Shown here: positions 28,364 to 39,329 of the stretch, one piece after another
Layout of the letters: each line of letters opens with the position of its first letter
Numbering within the stretch: position 1 is the first letter of the stretch
DNA from: Mesorhizobium sp.
GTDB lineage: Bacteria; Pseudomonadota; Alphaproteobacteria; Rhizobiales; Rhizobiaceae
Assembly (NCBI GenBank): GCA_004020365.1
Contig: SAQR01000020.1
Location: 1-64,000 of the forward strand
Length of the DNA: 64,000 nucleotides
Reading direction: 5' to 3'
The notes under the pieces: model-generated
The model's database searches: none
Told to the model about the DNA's origin: nothing
The model's input: the letters and a program-made list of their open reading frames with translations, nothing else
Made by a program: the position numbers and the translations under genes

Positions 28364-29236
28364 TCAGCGAGCCAAAAACAGCGGCAATGTGGTCTTCTCA
28401 AAGCTCCAGCTCGGCGGACCGCCGAAAATCCGCTCACGCAGCCCACGGCTGCCATAAGCACCCATGACTATCATGTCGGCGCAGGTGTCGGCCGCGTGCT
28501 GCGTCAGCACTGTGGCCGCCGATTTACCGGCGCTCTTAAGCAGGTCAACCGAGACCCGAGCACCGTGCCGAGTAAGATAGGCAGCGATGTCTGCTCCAGA
28601 CTGCGCACCTTTCCCGTTGTTTTGCGCCTTCGGATCGACCATAGCGACACAAACTTCCTCAGCAGCGGATAGGAGACTAAGAGCTTCCCGAACCGCACGC
28701 GAGGCCTCTACGCGCGAATCCCAGCCGACCAGCACGCGTCGAGGCGACAGGGTCGCCTTAGCGCCCTTCGGCACGATGAGCACCGGCTTTCCGCTATCGA
28801 ACAAGCAGCCGTTGACAACAGGAGGTCCGAGAGTCTCATCGTTGAGGAGGTCCGCTCCAACGATCGTCAGGTCAGCGCAGAGCGCCCGCTGTCGCGCCAC
28901 TTCACCGAGGCTAGCCGGATCGCAATAGTCGGTGTCAACGTCACAGGAAAGCGACATAGCTTTCAGCCGTTTGAGGATATCCGCGGACCGTCTTTCCATT
29001 CTGGTCACGTCCTGTGAAAATTTCTCGATTTGCTGAAATCGATAATTCGGCACTGCAATTGCCTGTGCACGTCCCGTACCCCACTCGAGGGGCGGAGACG
29101 ACATCAAGAGCAATGGAGGCGGTATAATCAGTACGGATAGGTGCGCGCCGACCTCGGCACACAGTCCGGCAGCTGTTGTGAGGTCCTCATCAGAATGATC
29201 AGCACCCGTCACACAGAATATGCTTTTAAATTCCAT
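28364..29236 (-). CDS. Tandem universal stress protein
   Basis: The 290-residue protein consists of two UspA-like halves. The second half holds RRVLVGWDSRVEASRAVREA and the end-motif MGAYGSRGLRERIFGG with the ATP-binding Gly pattern; the first half is divergent. The last 20 residues (PPSWSFEKTTLPLFLAR) depart from the family's VTR-S pattern and then return, as if two compensating frameshifts occurred near 28405. AGGAG precedes ATG 29236. The protein is probably cytoplasmic and induced by low oxygen or starvation. It follows the response-regulator gene of the nif region on the same strand. Confidence 0.85.
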   Translation of the reverse strand: MEFKSIFCVTGADHSDEDLTTAAGLCAEVGAHLSVLIIPPPLLLMSSPPLEWGTGRAQAIAVPNYRFQQIEKFSQDVTRMERRSADILKRLKAMSLSCDVDTDYCDPASLGEVARQRALCADLTIVGADLLNDETLGPPVVNGCLFDSGKPVLIVPKGAKATLSPRRVLVGWDSRVEASRAVREALSLLSAAEEVCVAMVDPKAQNNGKGAQSGADIAAYLTRHGARVSVDLLKSAGKSAATVLTQHAADTCADMIVMGAYGSRGLRERIFGGPPSWSFEKTTLPLFLAR

Positions 29237-29333
29237 TTGCCTGCTTCTCCTGGTCTTCGTTAGGAGCGTCTCAAAGCGGCAACACCGCTCTCAGCGGAGG
29301 AAGAGAGAGCGGCACCACATTCGACCACCAATT

Positions 29334-30038
29334 TCAGTCGTCCGGCTTCTCGAGCGAGTAGCCGGCCGACCTGACGGTGCGAATGACGCTGCCGGGCAAG
29401 GCCGTTTTCAGCGCCCTTCTGATCCGGCTGATATGGACATCGACGGTGCGTTCACCGACATGAATGTTGGCCGGCCAAGCCGCCCCGATAAACTCGTCCC
29501 GGCTGAAGACCTTGCCGGGGGCCTCAATCATAAGCCGCAGCACGTTGAACTCGATCCGTCCGAGATGGATGTCGTGGCCATTACCGCGAACCCGACGGGC
29601 ATCGAGCTTCATCTCCAGGCCTCCACAACAAATCCAACTGCCGTTTTCAACCCCGTTCGAACCACGCTTGGTCAGCCCGAGCCTCGCCCGCAGGCAGTCG
29701 AGCAGCTTGGCCGGAGCCACTGGCCGCACAAAGCTCTCAACGCCTGCCTTCAAGAGATCGAGGTGCTGGTGCTCGGCGCCAGGCGCGATCAGGGCGATAA
29801 TGGGCAGGTCGGTGGTGCGCGGTTCCCGCTTGAGGTGGGCGCAAATTGCGGGCCCGTTTATGCTGGCTGGGTCGCAATCCAGCACCACGGCCTGAAGCTC
29901 CCGTTGGTCGGCCAAGGCCAGCGCAGCCTTCGCGCCGTCTGCCGTCTCACTGCTGAAACCGTCCACCTCCAGTATGTGACTGTAGAGCAGATAGAACTCG
30001 GCATCTTGCGAGCAGATCAGGACCAGCGGCTTCTTCAT
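29334..30038 (-). CDS. OmpR/PhoB-type response regulator with degenerate receiver
   Basis: The 234-residue protein has an N-terminal receiver domain and a C-terminal winged-helix domain ending RTVDVHISRIRRALK and VIRTVRSAGYSLE. The receiver keeps an aspartate at the phosphorylation strand (AVVLDCDPASINGP), but the conserved Thr is Ile (IALIAPG) and the conserved Lys is Arg (SFVRPVAP). Phosphorylation-dependent switching is therefore doubtful. ATG 30038 is taken as the start because the domain begins there; the frame is open to 30149. The gene is the next one after DUF269 in the nif operon direction, so it may be co-transcribed. No histidine kinase is nearby. Confidence 0.85.
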   Translation of the reverse strand: MKKPLVLICSQDAEFYLLYSHILEVDGFSSETADGAKAALALADQRELQAVVLDCDPASINGPAICAHLKREPRTTDLPIIALIAPGAEHQHLDLLKAGVESFVRPVAPAKLLDCLRARLGLTKRGSNGVENGSWICCGGLEMKLDARRVRGNGHDIHLGRIEFNVLRLMIEAPGKVFSRDEFIGAAWPANIHVGERTVDVHISRIRRALKTALPGSVIRTVRSAGYSLEKPDD

Positions 30039-30145
30039 CAGCGATACCCCAGCAACCTGGTCGGCCTCGAGCCCCTGGATCGAGGGGGCTGGCCAACAAA
30101 GTTTCTCGGTTCCGTCATGATGGCCTTTCTCGAAAATCGCGCCCA

Positions 30146-30625
30146 TCATGCCAGCGCCACGTGGGGAAAGGCTTCGATGACTGCAATCCCATCGTCGACC
30201 AGCTTCGTACCGGCCGTGGCGAGCTTCAGGAGCGTCTCGAAGCCAAACCGGTGGACATCGCGCAGCGTTTTGGACAAAACGACCAACCGTCCGGTCGTGA
30301 AAAGCACCCGACCAAAACCCTCATGGCTCACCTGGATCATCGGCGATGCCATAAGGCCGCAGCGCTCCTCGATCGCAAGCCCGATGGCGGCGTAGTACTT
30401 GTCGAGCCTCCACAGCACGTCCGGATCGGGATCTCCGATGATCGGGATCGCTCGGCGCTGTTCCTTGGTAATGATGAAGTCGCCCAGCAGCTCGGCGTCC
30501 GCTTTGCGTTCCCACGAGCCATAGGAATCCTGAGCACGGATCAGCCGCACGAGGCATTTGACGAACGGGGTGCAAAGAGCCGCCTCGTCTTCGGTGACAG
30601 CTGGGGGGATTGCGGGGTCAGACAT
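30146..30625 (-). CDS. DUF269 NifX-associated protein
   Basis: This is the complete 159-residue member of the three copies: [60 protein letters not shown] and [14 protein letters not shown]. It starts 15 bases after the nifX stop, with AGGAGG upstream of ATG 30625. DUF269 proteins are encoded next to nifX in most proteobacterial nif clusters and are believed to assist FeMo-cofactor transfer. Downstream, the usual DUF683 and fdxB are missing here; they exist in blocks A and B instead. Confidence 0.9.
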   Translation of the reverse strand: MSDPAIPPAVTEDEAALCTPFVKCLVRLIRAQDSYGSWERKADAELLGDFIITKEQRRAIPIIGDPDPDVLWRLDKYYAAIGLAIEERCGLMASPMIQVSHEGFGRVLFTTGRLVVLSKTLRDVHRFGFETLLKLATAGTKLVDDGIAVIEAFPHVALA

Positions 30626-30639
30626 TTGGCGTCCTCCTA

Positions 30640-31137
30640 TCAGTCCTCGTCCTCGAAGGACGGTTTCGTTTCGGCAACGCCCGCTTGCGCCAGCACCTTG
30701 CGCAGCCAGGGCGGAGGACACGTCCTGAGCATCATCTGCGTGCGCAACAGCACCTCTCGGATGGATTGGGGCTCCGCCACTTTGATCGGGTGGATTTTTG
30801 CCGCGACAACCTTGGCTGCCGAAGGTCCGCCAATCGCCAGACAAAACAGCAGATGACAGCCTTTCAGCGCATCCACCTTGGGCGTGATGCGGTCATCGCC
30901 CTCGGCCCGATGCTCCCCGCTTTCATCCGAAACGTCATCGAAGGCCACGGCTTCGACGAGATTCCATTCCTCGCGCGTCACGTCGTAGACAGCAAAGCGC
31001 CTGGCCGACCCGAAATGGGCATTGAGGTTCTGCATGTCCTGAGTGGCGATCGCAACGCGCAATGCGCCCGCACGTCGTTCAGGCATCGGGGCGAAAACCT
31101 CATTACTGACCAGCGAGAGGCGGCGAACAGCGTTCAT
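30640..31137 (-). CDS. nifX: FeMo-cofactor carrier NifX
   Basis: The 165-residue protein matches Nif[51 protein letters not shown] and [11 protein letters not shown]. NifX binds NifB-co and passes intermediates to NifEN. ATG 31137 overlaps the end of nifN by about 35 bases; GTG or ATG codons further upstream are possible but less likely. The C-terminal extension ([20 protein letters not shown]) is typical of rhizobial NifX. Confidence 0.93.
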   Translation of the reverse strand: MNAVRRLSLVSNEVFAPMPERRAGALRVAIATQDMQNLNAHFGSARRFAVYDVTREEWNLVEAVAFDDVSDESGEHRAEGDDRITPKVDALKGCHLLFCLAIGGPSAAKVVAAKIHPIKVAEPQSIREVLLRTQMMLRTCPPPWLRKVLAQAGVAETKPSFEDED

Positions 31138-32485
31138 GTGATATTTCTCGATTACGGAGTGGATCAAGCGCCTCAGGAGTGGGCGCGTGTTGGTTGGCCT
31201 GGAAGATGTTGGCGACCTCGAAGATCAGGTCGCGGGTGCCCTGATAGAGAATTGCGAGCTTGTGCTGGCTGCCTAGTCGATCGAAGACCGGGAACCCGAT
31301 GCGCATGAGCGGAATTCGGAGCCGCTCCGATGCTTGGCGCCCGTGCGAATGCGTGACAAGCAGGTCAGCACCGACGGCAAGACTTTCCAGATCGCCGAGA
31401 TCGCCGATCTGAACCGAAACCGCCGGGACTTTCTCGAGAATTTTAGACCTGTCGGTCGTTGTGACGGCCGCGGCTATCTCGGAGCCGAGGCCAGCAAAGA
31501 AGGTTGCAAGTTGGAACAGCTGGTCTGGTTCGGCAGCGATGGCAATTTTCTTGCCGCCGAAATGGAAATGTCCGTCGAGCATCGCGTCCTGCAATTGCGC
31601 CCGGCGCCGGCGCACGCGGGCCGGTACCGCCGCGCCCGAAATCGAAGACAGCAGCGACACGAAGCGGTCCGTGTCCTGCAGCCCAGTCAGTGACTGGAAC
31701 AACACGTAAGGCACGCCGGTCAACCCGAGCAGCGCTTTCGCCGGGCGGCGCATGTGCTCACCGATGGCGATGCATTGCATGGCCGTGCCCAACTCGCGAA
31801 TGTCCTCGACGCTGGTGCCGCCGTATGTGGTCGCTACCCAGCGGTCAGGAACCGTACCGTCGAGCGAGCCTGAGATGTCGGGCAGAATAACCGGCTTGAG
31901 CCCAAAGCTTTCAACCATGTCCCGCATATGCTCGACGTCGGCGACAGTGAGGTTGCATCCGGGCAGGATTGCGATCTTCTTCGGGTGCCGCGCCCGTTCG
32001 CCCGAGCGTGTAATCCCTTCGATCATTGCGGTGACTGCCCTGGCCCAGCCCTCTTCGATCGCGCCGTCAAAATCCGGCGTGTTGGCCAGCACGACCTCCG
32101 TACCCGCAAGCTCTTGCGTGTGCTTCAGCTTGACGTTGGCAATATCACCCGCGCAATCTTCGCCACGCGTCTCCACGAGCGCGGTCGTGCACACCCCGAT
32201 CAGCTTTGGCTTCGTGCGGTTCTTGAGGTTGAGGATCGCCTCTTCCAGATGGTCGGCTGCGCCGAGGATGGTCGCCACCTCATCCATCGCCGTAGTCTGC
32301 AAGGGAATCGCTTCTTTGAAGTGCCGCACGAAGAGAACGAGCGCAAAGCTTGTGCATCCCTGGCTGCCGTGGAACAGCGGCATCGCACCGTCGACGCCAA
32401 GAAAGGCAAAGGCGGCACCCAGCGGCTGCGACGACTTCAGCGGGTTGACCGCAGCCGATTTGCTCTGGAGAAGGATGCGGGCCAT
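31103..32485 (-). CDS. nifN: Nitrogenase FeMo-cofactor scaffold NifN
   Basis: This 460-residue NifK-like subunit of the NifE2N2 scaffold works where NifB-co matures to FeMo-co. Landmarks are NPLKSSQPLGAAFAFLG, HGSQGCTSFALVLF with its cluster-ligand cysteine near residue 44, CTTALVETRGEDCAGD and NLTVADVEHMRDM. ATG 32485 follows GAGG by seven bases; a GTG at 32500 overlapping the nifE stop is the alternative. It is translationally close to nifE and overlaps nifX. Confidence 0.96.
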   Translation of the reverse strand: MARILLQSKSAAVNPLKSSQPLGAAFAFLGVDGAMPLFHGSQGCTSFALVLFVRHFKEAIPLQTTAMDEVATILGAADHLEEAILNLKNRTKPKLIGVCTTALVETRGEDCAGDIANVKLKHTQELAGTEVVLANTPDFDGAIEEGWARAVTAMIEGITRSGERARHPKKIAILPGCNLTVADVEHMRDMVESFGLKPVILPDISGSLDGTVPDRWVATTYGGTSVEDIRELGTAMQCIAIGEHMRRPAKALLGLTGVPYVLFQSLTGLQDTDRFVSLLSSISGAAVPARVRRRRAQLQDAMLDGHFHFGGKKIAIAAEPDQLFQLATFFAGLGSEIAAAVTTTDRSKILEKVPAVSVQIGDLGDLESLAVGADLLVTHSHGRQASERLRIPLMRIGFPVFDRLGSQHKLAILYQGTRDLIFEVANIFQANQHAPTPEALDPLRNREISHERCSPPLAGQ

Positions 32486-32493
32486 CGGTCGCC

Positions 32494-33969
32494 TCAACAC
32501 TCGTGTGCCGTCGCGCAGGCGAATTCATCAAACAGGTACGCGGTCTCGTTCCTCGTGCACGGCAATTCGCCTATCAGATCAGGCTGGCAATCCCACGGGG
32601 CCGGCTGGCGCACCTGAGACCAGATCGGATTGTGAATGGCGAGGTCGATCTGGCGTACGAGTTCCACCATGCCGTCATAGCCGGCATAAGGATGCTGGCG
32701 CTCCTGGTTGATATCGAGCCAGGGCGTCTTGGCCTTGAGCGCAATGAATTGCGTGCGACCGCCCGACAGCATGATATCGGCCCTGTGTTCAGAGAGCATG
32801 GCGTACAGCTCGCGCGCAGCCATGGATTCGAACATGTGCTTGTCGTGCTTGAGAACTTGTTTGATGCGCTCCTTGTCCTGCACCGTAGATTTCTTGACCG
32901 AGGTGCCGACGATCTCGATTCCGATCTCCATCAGCGCATGGACAACCGACCAGGACTTCACACCGCCTGTGTTGAGCAGCACGCGCTTGCCTTGGAGCCT
33001 TTGCCGGTAGGATTCGAGTTTCTTCCACGCGATCGCCTCCTGCTGCGCGATCAGCGTCTCTGTGCGCTCGAGGATCTCCGGATCGGCGCCCTTCCTCACC
33101 AGCAGCCTGACAAGGTTGCGAAGAGCTTGCGATGTGTCGGAGATGCCATAGAAGGAGCCCTCGAAGAACGGGATGTCCCAGCGCTCCTCCATCTTGCGGG
33201 CAAGACTGATCAGCGCGGTCGAGCACACCATCATTGCCGCCCGGGCGCGGTGCGCGGAAGCAATGTCGCGGTAACGCGCATCGCCGGGAATGCAGGCGCG
33301 CACCCGGATCCCGAGCCGATCGAGGAGCGGCTTTACAAGCCAGAATTCGCCCGAGAGGTTGAATTCGCCAAGGATGTTGATGTCGTAGGGCCCGGGGTCG
33401 TCGGGTTCGACCGTGCCGATGACATGATCGAGCAACGCCTCGGCGGCGAGCTTGTTGCCGAGGTTCTTGGAGCCTGCCAGGCCAGGCGCATTGATCGGCA
33501 CCACGGCCAAACCGAACTTTTCCGTGGCGCGTTTGCACACGGCCTCGATGTCGTCACCGATCAGCGCCGTTACGCAAGTCGAGTAGACGAAGATCGCCGG
33601 CGGCGCGTATGTGTGCTTGATCTCGCGGATCGCCTTGAAGAGTTTCCGCTCGCCCTGCCCCATCACCAGGTCGAGTTCGGTGAGGTCGGTCGTGAAGCTT
33701 GTCCGCCACAAGGTCGGCCCTGACGAAACCGCACCACGGTTGTCCCAAGAATTGCCCTCGCAGGCAAGCGGCGCATGGACCAGATGCGCAACGTCGGTGA
33801 TCGGCTGCAGGACGATCTTGGCTCCGTCAAAGGCGCAGCCGCCGGCTGCCGCCCCTGGTGTCAGCGACTTCGAGCAGCCCTCCTTGCGCGCCTTGGCATC
33901 TTTGCCACGGTTCTTATCGCAGGCGGGCTCATCGAAGGCGTCCTTGATTTTGGCGCTGAGGGAGGACAT
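32494..33969 (-). CDS. nifE: Nitrogenase FeMo-cofactor scaffold NifE
   Basis: The 491-residue partner of NifN shows CAFDGAKIVLQPITDVAHLV, PLACEGNSWDNRG, FVYSTCVTALIGDD and PWLDINQERQHPYAGYDGM. It carries an N-terminal cysteine region (residues 18-45) typical of rhizobial NifE. It follows nifK by 61 bases on the same strand and belongs to the nifHDKENX transcript. Confidence 0.97.
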   Translation of the reverse strand: MSSLSAKIKDAFDEPACDKNRGKDAKARKEGCSKSLTPGAAAGGCAFDGAKIVLQPITDVAHLVHAPLACEGNSWDNRGAVSSGPTLWRTSFTTDLTELDLVMGQGERKLFKAIREIKHTYAPPAIFVYSTCVTALIGDDIEAVCKRATEKFGLAVVPINAPGLAGSKNLGNKLAAEALLDHVIGTVEPDDPGPYDINILGEFNLSGEFWLVKPLLDRLGIRVRACIPGDARYRDIASAHRARAAMMVCSTALISLARKMEERWDIPFFEGSFYGISDTSQALRNLVRLLVRKGADPEILERTETLIAQQEAIAWKKLESYRQRLQGKRVLLNTGGVKSWSVVHALMEIGIEIVGTSVKKSTVQDKERIKQVLKHDKHMFESMAARELYAMLSEHRADIMLSGGRTQFIALKAKTPWLDINQERQHPYAGYDGMVELVRQIDLAIHNPIWSQVRQPAPWDCQPDLIGELPCTRNETAYLFDEFACATAHEC

Positions 33970-34030
33970 TGCTCAGCCTCCCCAGTCCATTGGGCAAGGA
34001 ATGGCCTCGGCGAAAAGCCGGCCACGGCTC

Positions 34031-35572
34031 TTAGCGCGTGAGGTCATAGGAATAATCCGTCACACCCGTCTCGCTCGTCTCGCGATCGAGTTTGTCGAAG
34101 ATCTTGTCGAGGATCGTCGTAAGCACGCGCAACGCGCCCTGGTAGCCAAAGAGCGCAAAGCGGTGATGATGGTGCCGATCGAAGATCGGAAACATCAGCC
34201 GGATCAGCGGCGTTCCGGTGTCGCGCTCCAGGTACTTGCCGTAGGAATTGCCGATCAAAAGGTCCACCGGCTCGGTAAAGAGCAGTGAGCGCAGCGCCCA
34301 CAGGTCCTTGCCCGCCCAAACCTGGGCAGCCTTGCCGAAAGGCGAGGATGCTAGCAGCTTCTTCAAATCGGCTTCCCATGCCGAGGTGCCATTGGTGGCG
34401 AGGCAATGGGTTGGCTCGCCGCCGGTCTCCATGACAAAGCGGGCCATCGCGTGAACGAAGTCGGGATCGCCGTAGATGGCGTATTTCTTACCATGCAACC
34501 AGGATTGGCTGTCCGCCATGGCGTCTACCAGTCGGCCGCGCTCGAGGCGAATTGCCTCGGGGATCTCCTTGCCGGAAATCGCCGCGACCTCCATCAGGAA
34601 TTCGTCGGTCGCCTGAACGCCGAGCGGATAGTGGAACGAGGCCGTCGCCTGCCCGACCTCCTCGCAATAGCCCAGCGTCTTTCGGGTGTTGTGATGCTGC
34701 AGCGAAAGCGTTGCCTCGGCGTTGAGGGCCTTCTTCACCTCGTTGATCTTCGTGCCCCCGTCATACATGCGGTATTCACCGTCCGAAGGCGTATCGAACT
34801 GGTCAGAGGCATCCTGGATGAATGTGTAGGACACGCCCATTACATCGAGCAGGCGCTTGAGCTCCCGGTTGTTGCCGACGCAGAAGCCGTCGAAGCCCGG
34901 AATGATGTTGATGGCTCCTTCGACTTGCGTACGCTCCTGGCCTTTCCAGAAGTGCTCCAAAATGCCTTTGACCATGTTGTCATAGCCGTCGACATGACTG
35001 CCAACGAAGGCCGGCGTGTGGGCAAAGGGCACGTCGAAGTCGCGCGGGACTGAATCTTCGTCCTTGGCGTTCTGGATGAAGCTGTGCAGGTCGTCGCCAA
35101 TGACCTCTGCCATACAGGTCGTCGACACGGCAATCATCTTCGGGTCGTAGAGCTGGTAGGTGTTGGCGAGCCCGTCGACCATGTTCTTCAGGCCGCCAAA
35201 CACCGCCGCATCCTCGGTCATTGAGGAGGAGACCGCCGCGGCAGGCTCCTTGAAATGGCGCGACAGGTGCGAGCGGTAATAGGCGACGCAACCTTGGCTG
35301 CCGTGGACGAAGGACATGGTTCGTTCGAAGCCGGCGGCAGCGAATACCGCACCCAGCGGCTGGCAGGCCTTGGCCGGGTTCACGACAAGCGCTTTGCGGG
35401 CGAGGTTCTTTTCGCGGTATTCCCACGTCTGGGTGAAATCGCGCTGATCGGAAACGATCTCATCGGGGTGCGGACATTCGAAGTTTAGCTTCTTCTCAGC
35501 GAGCATCTTTCTGTATTCCGGCTCGCGGAACAGGGGAGCGTGATCGAGAATTTTTTCAGCCGACTGCGGCAT
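34031..35572 (-). CDS. nifK: Nitrogenase MoFe protein beta subunit
   Basis: The 513-residue subunit has the P-cluster cysteine regions [15 protein letters not shown] near residue 69, [16 protein letters not shown] near residue 94 and [14 protein letters not shown] near residue 152. The serine-rich [20 protein letters not shown] follows. With NifD it forms the alpha2beta2 MoFe protein that reduces N2. It follows nifD by 129 bases; the gap holds a GTCTC-N5-GAGAC hairpin on the minus strand (near 35677-35691) but no obvious terminator. Confidence 0.98.
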   Translation of the reverse strand: MPQSAEKILDHAPLFREPEYRKMLAEKKLNFECPHPDEIVSDQRDFTQTWEYREKNLARKALVVNPAKACQPLGAVFAAAGFERTMSFVHGSQGCVAYYRSHLSRHFKEPAAAVSSSMTEDAAVFGGLKNMVDGLANTYQLYDPKMIAVSTTCMAEVIGDDLHSFIQNAKDEDSVPRDFDVPFAHTPAFVGSHVDGYDNMVKGILEHFWKGQERTQVEGAINIIPGFDGFCVGNNRELKRLLDVMGVSYTFIQDASDQFDTPSDGEYRMYDGGTKINEVKKALNAEATLSLQHHNTRKTLGYCEEVGQATASFHYPLGVQATDEFLMEVAAISGKEIPEAIRLERGRLVDAMADSQSWLHGKKYAIYGDPDFVHAMARFVMETGGEPTHCLATNGTSAWEADLKKLLASSPFGKAAQVWAGKDLWALRSLLFTEPVDLLIGNSYGKYLERDTGTPLIRLMFPIFDRHHHHRFALFGYQGALRVLTTILDKIFDKLDRETSETGVTDYSYDLTR

Positions 35573-35701
35573 GATGATTACCTCTTTTGCATCTGGCTGC
35601 GCGGTACGGCAGCTCAGGACGTCAAGACGTTCCAGGCTCCGGCGGATCAGAGGCCGCGGGAGTTCACCGTCTCAGTGGGAGACTGGGGCTAAAGCAGATG
35701 T

Positions 35702-37204
35702 TTATTCGGCAGCCATCGCCCGCTCATCGCCCCGGCTTCTTTTCCAAGGCGCGTGGAATAGGTCCCAGACCGGGTTGTTGATGGCGAGATCCACATCACG
35801 TGCGAAAATGGCAAAGCCATCGTACCCGTGATACGGGCCTGAATAATCCCAGGAATGCATCTGGCGGAACGGTATGCCCATCTTCTGCACCGGGTATTTT
35901 TCTTTGATTCCCGAGCCGACCAGATTTGGGCGAATCCCTTCGATGAATTTCTCCAACTCATAGCCGGTCACGTCATCATAGATCAGCGTGCCGTTCTTCA
36001 CGTAGTGGCCGGTGCGCTGATAGTCGTCGCTGTGGGCGAATTCATAGCCGGTGCCCACGATGACCATGCCGAGGTCCTCGTAGGCCGTGACGACGTGGCG
36101 GGGGCGCAGGCCGCCGACATAGAGCATCACGGTATTTCCTTCCAGGCGCGACAGGTACTTGGCGATGACCGCATCAACAAGCGGCCTGTACTTGGCAATG
36201 ACCTTTTCGGTCTTTTCCTCGATTTCCGGCCCAAAATGCTTGGCTATGTTGCGCAGAGAGGCTTCGATCTGGGAGGGACCGAAGAAATTGTACTCCATCC
36301 AAGCGACGCCATACTTTTCCTCCATATGCCGACAGATGTAGTTCATCGACCGGTAGCAGTGGATAAGATTGAGCTTAGCCTTCGGGGCGCGCTCGATCTC
36401 TGCGAGTGTGGCGTCACCCGACCAGTTGCCGACCACGCGCAGCCCTATCTCCTCAAGCAGTATGCGCGAGGCCCAGGCATCGCCGCCGATATTGTAGTCG
36501 CCGATGACGTTGACGTCGTAGGGGCCGGCCTCGAACTTGACATCCTTTTTGTCGAAGACCCAATCCCGGATCGCATCATTGGCGATGTGGTGGCCAAGCG
36601 ACTGCGAGACGCCGCGGAAACCCTCGCAGCGTACCGGCACGATCGTCTTGTCATACTCCTTGGTCTTTTTGCGAGAAACCGCCTCGGTGTCATCGCCAAT
36701 CAGGCCGATAGGGCATTCGGATTGCACGGTGATGCCGTTGTTGAGCGGAAACAAGACTTCAATCTCGTCAATGATCTGTTCCAGCTTCTTGTCGCCGCCG
36801 AAGACGATGTCCTTCTCCTGGAAATCGGAGGTGAACTGCATTGTCCCGAACGTGTCGACGCCCGTCGTACCGACGTAGTAGTTGCGGCGCTGCGACCAAG
36901 AGTATTGGCCGCAGCCGACCGGGCCGTGCGAGATATGGACCATATCCTTGACTGGCCCCCACACCACGCCTTTCGAACCCGCATATGCACAGCCGCGAAT
37001 CGTCATCACCCCGGGAATGGACTTGATGTTCGATTTGACGTCGCATTCGGAAAGGACCTCGCTTTCCCCGCCAGCCTCGTTGCCGCTCTTTGCGACGTTG
37101 AGGTGCTTCTTGCGGCGCTTCGCCGCCTTGTCGGGATAATGCGACAACACCTCTTCGATAAGCTTCGCATGAAGAGCACCGTCATTCTCGTATTCCCGGC
37201 TCAT
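35702..37204 (-). CDS. nifD: Nitrogenase MoFe protein alpha subunit
   Basis: The 500-residue subunit holds FeMo-co and half the P-cluster. P-cluster cysteines are seen in [24 protein letters not shown] and [12 protein letters not shown]. The FeMo-co cysteine lies in [11 protein letters not shown] and the homocitrate-side histidine in [15 protein letters not shown] near residue 450. Cofactor-pocket landmarks are intact. It follows nifH by 86 bases. Confidence 0.98.
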   Translation of the reverse strand: MSREYENDGALHAKLIEEVLSHYPDKAAKRRKKHLNVAKSGNEAGGESEVLSECDVKSNIKSIPGVMTIRGCAYAGSKGVVWGPVKDMVHISHGPVGCGQYSWSQRRNYYVGTTGVDTFGTMQFTSDFQEKDIVFGGDKKLEQIIDEIEVLFPLNNGITVQSECPIGLIGDDTEAVSRKKTKEYDKTIVPVRCEGFRGVSQSLGHHIANDAIRDWVFDKKDVKFEAGPYDVNVIGDYNIGGDAWASRILLEEIGLRVVGNWSGDATLAEIERAPKAKLNLIHCYRSMNYICRHMEEKYGVAWMEYNFFGPSQIEASLRNIAKHFGPEIEEKTEKVIAKYRPLVDAVIAKYLSRLEGNTVMLYVGGLRPRHVVTAYEDLGMVIVGTGYEFAHSDDYQRTGHYVKNGTLIYDDVTGYELEKFIEGIRPNLVGSGIKEKYPVQKMGIPFRQMHSWDYSGPYHGYDGFAIFARDVDLAINNPVWDLFHAPWKRSRGDERAMAAE

Positions 37205-37290
37205 GAGTCCCCTTTCAAGGTTGGGTGACGCCTCAACGAATAGGCGCCGTTCTCTGCAAGGCGCGCCGATTCATGGCAGCGCTAATGTCA

Positions 37291-38205
<915 letters not shown>

Positions 38206-38272
38206 CTAATCATCGCGACTGCCCGCGACACAAGTGCCGATAGGCAGCTCGTGCCGCCTCACACCAAGCATC

Positions 38273-38393
38273 GCAAAAAGCGTACCAGCGTGATCGGCCG
38301 ATCCGAGAAGAAACTTCGTTATTAAATTCCAGCCACTTAGACGGCGGCAAAACGCGCGAGCGGGCCTTTCAGGCGTCTGTCACGGACACGACA
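38273..38393 (-). promoter_or_regulatory. nifH promoter: sigma-54 site and NifA activator site
   Basis: On the minus strand TGGTACGCTTTTTGC (38287-38273) has GG-N10-GC spacing; it departs from the consensus by TGGTACG for TGGCACG. TGT-CACGGACACG-ACA at 38378-38393 is a full NifA site about 100 bases upstream. This should drive nifHDKENX and DUF269. Confidence 0.9.
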
Positions 38394-38764
38394 AAGCCGA
38401 CACAGATTGTCGTGCGCCATCGAAACCGCCCTGTGTCGAGCTCGAAGCGGGATAATGGGGAGCTAGCCCAAAGCTGATGGCGAGACCATCGGAAGACGTC
38501 GGCTATTGTCTTTCCAGCCTGCGGTCGCTGGATGAGCAGGAGCCTGGGGCTTGACCGCCGCGCGGAATAGTTCAGGCAGGCTTGCGGAGCGGGAACGCCG
38601 GCGGCCGATAGACATCCGCGCTTAACCTTTCATAGCCCGTCTACGAGTTGGTTCCGCCGACGCGCTATATCGAAGGCAAATAATTCAGTACCTTAGCACG
38701 AGATCATTGATATTTTCAAAAAGATACGTATTATACGGATATAACGGATTATCGGGACAATTCT

Positions 38765-38986
38765 ATGTCGGTCATTAGCTCGGTTGAATTTCAGCGCAAC
38801 TTAGGGGTGTATCAGGACAAGGCGCTAGCGGAACCCGTGATCATCAGCAAGAATGGCCGCGAACGGCTTGTGCTGCTTTCGGTCGATGAATACCAGCGCC
38901 TAAAGGCGCATCGTGACGGCACTAGCGCGGGGCCTGAGAACGCAGCCCCCCCCTGCTTTGCAGAGCACGGCGCACTTTTCACTTAA
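38765..38986 (+). CDS. Phd/YefM-type antitoxin
   Basis: This 73-residue protein has the fold and order of Phd/YefM antitoxins: N-terminal SVISSVEFQRNLGVYQDKAL (DNA-binding) and EPVIISKNGRERLVLLSVDE, followed by a short tail. The C-terminal 23 residues (GTSAGPENAAPPCFAEHG) look frame-extended and overlap the next gene. Normally the partner is a Fic/Doc or RelE-type toxin; here a nucleotidyltransferase-domain gene follows. The leader is AT-rich (38690-38765), typical of an autoregulated promoter. Confidence 0.8.
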   Translation: MSVISSVEFQRNLGVYQDKALAEPVIISKNGRERLVLLSVDEYQRLKAHRDGTSAGPENAAPPCFAEHGALFT

Positions 38987-39329
38987 GAACCAAATACCAA
39001 CCGAGCCACTAAGGGAATTGCTGTCGCACTTTCATTCGATCAAATCTGCCTTCGTGTACGGTTCAGTCGCCAAAGGCACGGACACAGAACGCAGCGATAT
39101 CGATTTGATGGTGGTCGGCGATAACCTGAACCTCTCTGAACTTTATTCAGCCGCACAAAACGCGGAACTGAGACTAGGCCGAAAGGTCAGTCCGACATTT
39201 CTGTCGCCGGAGGAATGGCAACGAAAGGCGTCGCAGAAAGGGTCGTTTGTCCGAAAGGTAAGTACCCTTCCAAAGATTTTCCTCATCGGCTCGGAGAAAG
39301 ATTTACAAGCGTGGGCAAGCAAGAACTAG
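38913..39329 (+). CDS. MNT-type nucleotidyltransferase-domain protein
   Basis: The protein of up to 138 residues carries the minimal nucleotidyltransferase motif AFVYGSVAKGTDTERSDIDL with GS and paired Asp residues, then LGRKVSPTFLSPEEWQRKAS. MNT proteins paired with HEPN proteins act as antitoxins, in several systems by adenylylating the HEPN partner. GTG 38913 overlaps the Phd gene; the domain itself begins near 39000, so the start is uncertain. The stop overlaps the likely GTG start of the HEPN frame at 39311. Confidence 0.75.
   Translation: MTALARGLRTQPPPALQSTAHFSLKNQIPTEPLRELLSHFHSIKSAFVYGSVAKGTDTERSDIDLMVVGDNLNLSELYSAAQNAELRLGRKVSPTFLSPEEWQRKASQKGSFVRKVSTLPKIFLIGSEKDLQAWASKN

Noticed and set aside
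35855-37228. Very long plus-strand frames opposite nifD, nifH, nifE and nifK.
   Set aside because: Antisense shadows of GC-rich nif genes; no family resemblance and no ribosome sites.
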